Below are positions 15,319 to 16,190 of a DNA stretch of 16,190 bases, piece by piece. The translations under genes and the position numbers were made by a program. The stretch comes from Actinomycetes bacterium. Lineage in GTDB: Bacteria; Actinomycetota; Actinomycetes; Streptosporangiales; Streptosporangiaceae. The stretch lies in assembly GCA_025964635.1 (NCBI GenBank), contig JAOPYP010000253.1, positions 1-16,190 on the forward strand. The letters are read 5' to 3'. A model generated the notes under the pieces. That model had not been told where the DNA came from. It was given only the letters and a program-made list of their open reading frames with translations, and did no database searches. The stretch's first letter is position 1; every line of letters begins with the position of its first letter.

Positions 15319-15952
15319 CTCCGGCGGCGCCCCCGATGACCTGGGCGGAACTCCCGGGCGCGCGGCGGGGGGCCCGCTTGCCGCGGGCAAGGCGCCGCCG
15401 TCGCGGCGCCGCGCCCTAGCCGGATGGGCCATCTCCCTCGCGCTGGCGCTGCTGCTGGCGTTCGGCATCCGGACGTTCGTGTTCCAGGTCTTCTCGATCC
15501 CCAGCACCTCCATGGTGCCTACGCTTGATGTCTATGACCGGATCCTGGTGCAGAAAGCGTTCTTCAACTGGCACCAGCTGCGCGTGGGCGACATCGTCGT
15601 GTTCACCCACCCGCCGCGCGACCACTGTGGCGGGCCGGCCGGGACCGACCTCGTCAAGCGCGTCATCGCGCTGCCGGGCCAGACCATCTACTCGGCAGGC
15701 GGCATCCTCTACGTCGACGGCAGGCGGCTCCGCGAGCCATACCTGCCGCCACACGACCCGCTCGGGCCGCCGATACCCGGTGCCACCAGGCAAGACCCAT
15801 TCCACGTCCCGCGCGGGGAGTTCTATGTGATGGGCGACAACCGGGCGATCTCCTGCGACAGCCGCTTCTGGGGCCCGATCAAAGGCTCAGGCATCGGCAG
15901 GGTCGTCATGCTCCTGTGGCACGACGGCCATCCCGACTTCCACTTCTTCTGA
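15305..15952 (+). CDS. lepB: Type I signal peptidase
   Basis: 215-residue membrane-anchored serine protease that removes signal peptides from exported proteins. A cytoplasmic Gly/Ala-rich leader and RRR precede one membrane helix (about 40-56), then box B IPSTSMVPTL with nucleophile S69, box C/D with the general-base lysine in DLVKRVIALPG (K118), and box E MGDNRAISCDSRFWG (176-190). Two cysteines occur at 108 and 184. The single N-terminal helix is the Gram-positive/actinobacterial arrangement. I chose the ATG at 15305; GTG at 15296 and ATG at 15266 are alternatives, none with a clear ribosome site, so translation probably depends on coupling to the preceding gene, which it overlaps by 14 bases. 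Actinomycetes usually carry several lepB paralogues next to ribosomal-protein genes; this isolated copy under PadR is likely accessory. Confidence 0.92.
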   Translation: MTTADSGGAPDDLGGTPGRAAGGPLAAGKAPPSRRRALAGWAISLALALLLAFGIRTFVFQVFSIPSTSMVPTLDVYDRILVQKAFFNWHQLRVGDIVVFTHPPRDHCGGPAGTDLVKRVIALPGQTIYSAGGILYVDGRRLREPYLPPHDPLGPPIPGATRQDPFHVPRGEFYVMGDNRAISCDSRFWGPIKGSGIGRVVMLLWHDGHPDFHFF

Positions 15953-15971
15953 CCCGGGCACCGGGGCGCTC

Positions 15972-15991
15972 AGGCGCCTGCGGGCGCCTTT
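15972..15991 (+). terminator. Hairpin terminator after the signal peptidase gene
   Basis: AGGCGCC and GGCGCCT form a perfect 7-bp stem around the tetraloop TGCG, 20 bases past the stop codon, followed by a short TT. The compact GC stem is typical of actinomycete terminators, which often lack a long T-run. Confidence 0.6.
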
Positions 15992-15992
15992 A

Positions 15993-16006
15993 GCCCCCTT
16001 AGGGGC
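15993..16006. terminator. Second tandem hairpin, possibly bidirectional
   Basis: GCCCC and GGGGC flank the loop CTTA, immediately after the first hairpin. It sits between two converging genes (signal peptidase on plus, aldehyde dehydrogenase on minus), so it may serve either direction. Confidence 0.45.
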
Positions 16007-16063
16007 ACACCTCGGCGCCGGCACCCGCGGCACGGGACGTCTCAGGACTCCGTTGCAGTACTA

Positions 16064-16190
16064 CTAGTCGCCTAGGTAGCTCATCACGTGCTTGATCCGG
16101 GTGTAGTCCTCGAACCCGTACATCGACAGGTCCTTGCCGTACCCGGAGTGCTTGAATCCGCCGTGCGGCATCTCGGAGGCGAACGGGATA
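16064..16190 (-). CDS. Gamma-aminobutyraldehyde dehydrogenase, C-terminal end only
   Basis: Only the last 42 residues are in the window, ending in SYLGD and a TAG stop. The stretch MPHGGFKHSGYGKDLS followed by GFEDYTRIKHVM is the C-terminal signature of the gamma-aminobutyraldehyde (betaine-aldehyde-like) dehydrogenase subgroup; the GGFKHSGYG turn belongs to the aldehyde dehydrogenase oligomerisation region. It would oxidise 4-aminobutanal to GABA with NAD+, the step after putrescine deamination, and so fits with the polyamine transporter and amine oxidoreductase on the same strand 2.2 kb away. The subgroup call rests on a short segment; catalytic residues are outside the window. Confidence 0.75.
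   Translation of the reverse strand, partial: IPFASEMPHGGFKHSGYGKDLSMYGFEDYTRIKHVMSYLGD

Overview
The window is high-GC DNA (about 70%) with GTG as well as ATG starts, dense 1-11 base gene overlaps and families that are largely actinobacterial: a DUF574-type methyltransferase, an IlvD/Edd sugar-acid dehydratase cluster, and a PadR regulator coupled to a small membrane protein. This points to a filamentous actinomycete, perhaps Streptosporangiales or a relative. The order is an inference and no marker gene is present.

Region 1 (1-5870, minus strand) is a sugar-acid catabolic block. From its upstream end it reads: a FadR/FCD-type GntR regulator with a readable promoter and a palindrome over the predicted start site; a dihydrodipicolinate-synthase-family enzyme; an IlvD/Edd dehydratase of the pentonate type; a 206-base gap with a possible remnant of a membrane protein; a small cysteine-containing protein; a uronate-dehydrogenase-like SDR; and an alpha-ketoglutaric semialdehyde dehydrogenase cut by the window edge. 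Together they would oxidise a sugar to an aldonate or aldarate, dehydrate it twice and deliver 2-oxoglutarate without phosphorylation. The mix of a uronate-type dehydrogenase with a pentonate-type dehydratase leaves the true substrate open.

Region 2 (5945-13839, minus strand) is a polyamine uptake and oxidation operon: potA-like ATPase, a first PotD-like lipoprotein, PotB-like and PotC-like permeases, a second paralogous PotD-like lipoprotein, and an FAD-dependent amine oxidoreductase. A DUF574 methyltransferase follows at the distal end. Most junctions overlap or are under 55 bases. At the far right edge (16064-16190) lies the C-terminus of a gamma-aminobutyraldehyde dehydrogenase on the same strand, the next step of putrescine breakdown.

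Region 3 (about 14088-15991, plus strand) sits between that dehydrogenase and the transporter operon. It holds a decayed IS701-type transposase in three frames, then PadR regulator, small single-pass membrane protein and type I signal peptidase, ending in two tandem hairpins. It looks like an inserted cassette that splits a polyamine locus.

No tRNA, rRNA, CRISPR array or replication origin was seen. No obviously new defence or biosynthetic system is present. The most interesting points are the hybrid sugar-oxidation pathway, its promoter/operator, the two binding proteins in one ABC operon, and the PadR-signal peptidase cassette.
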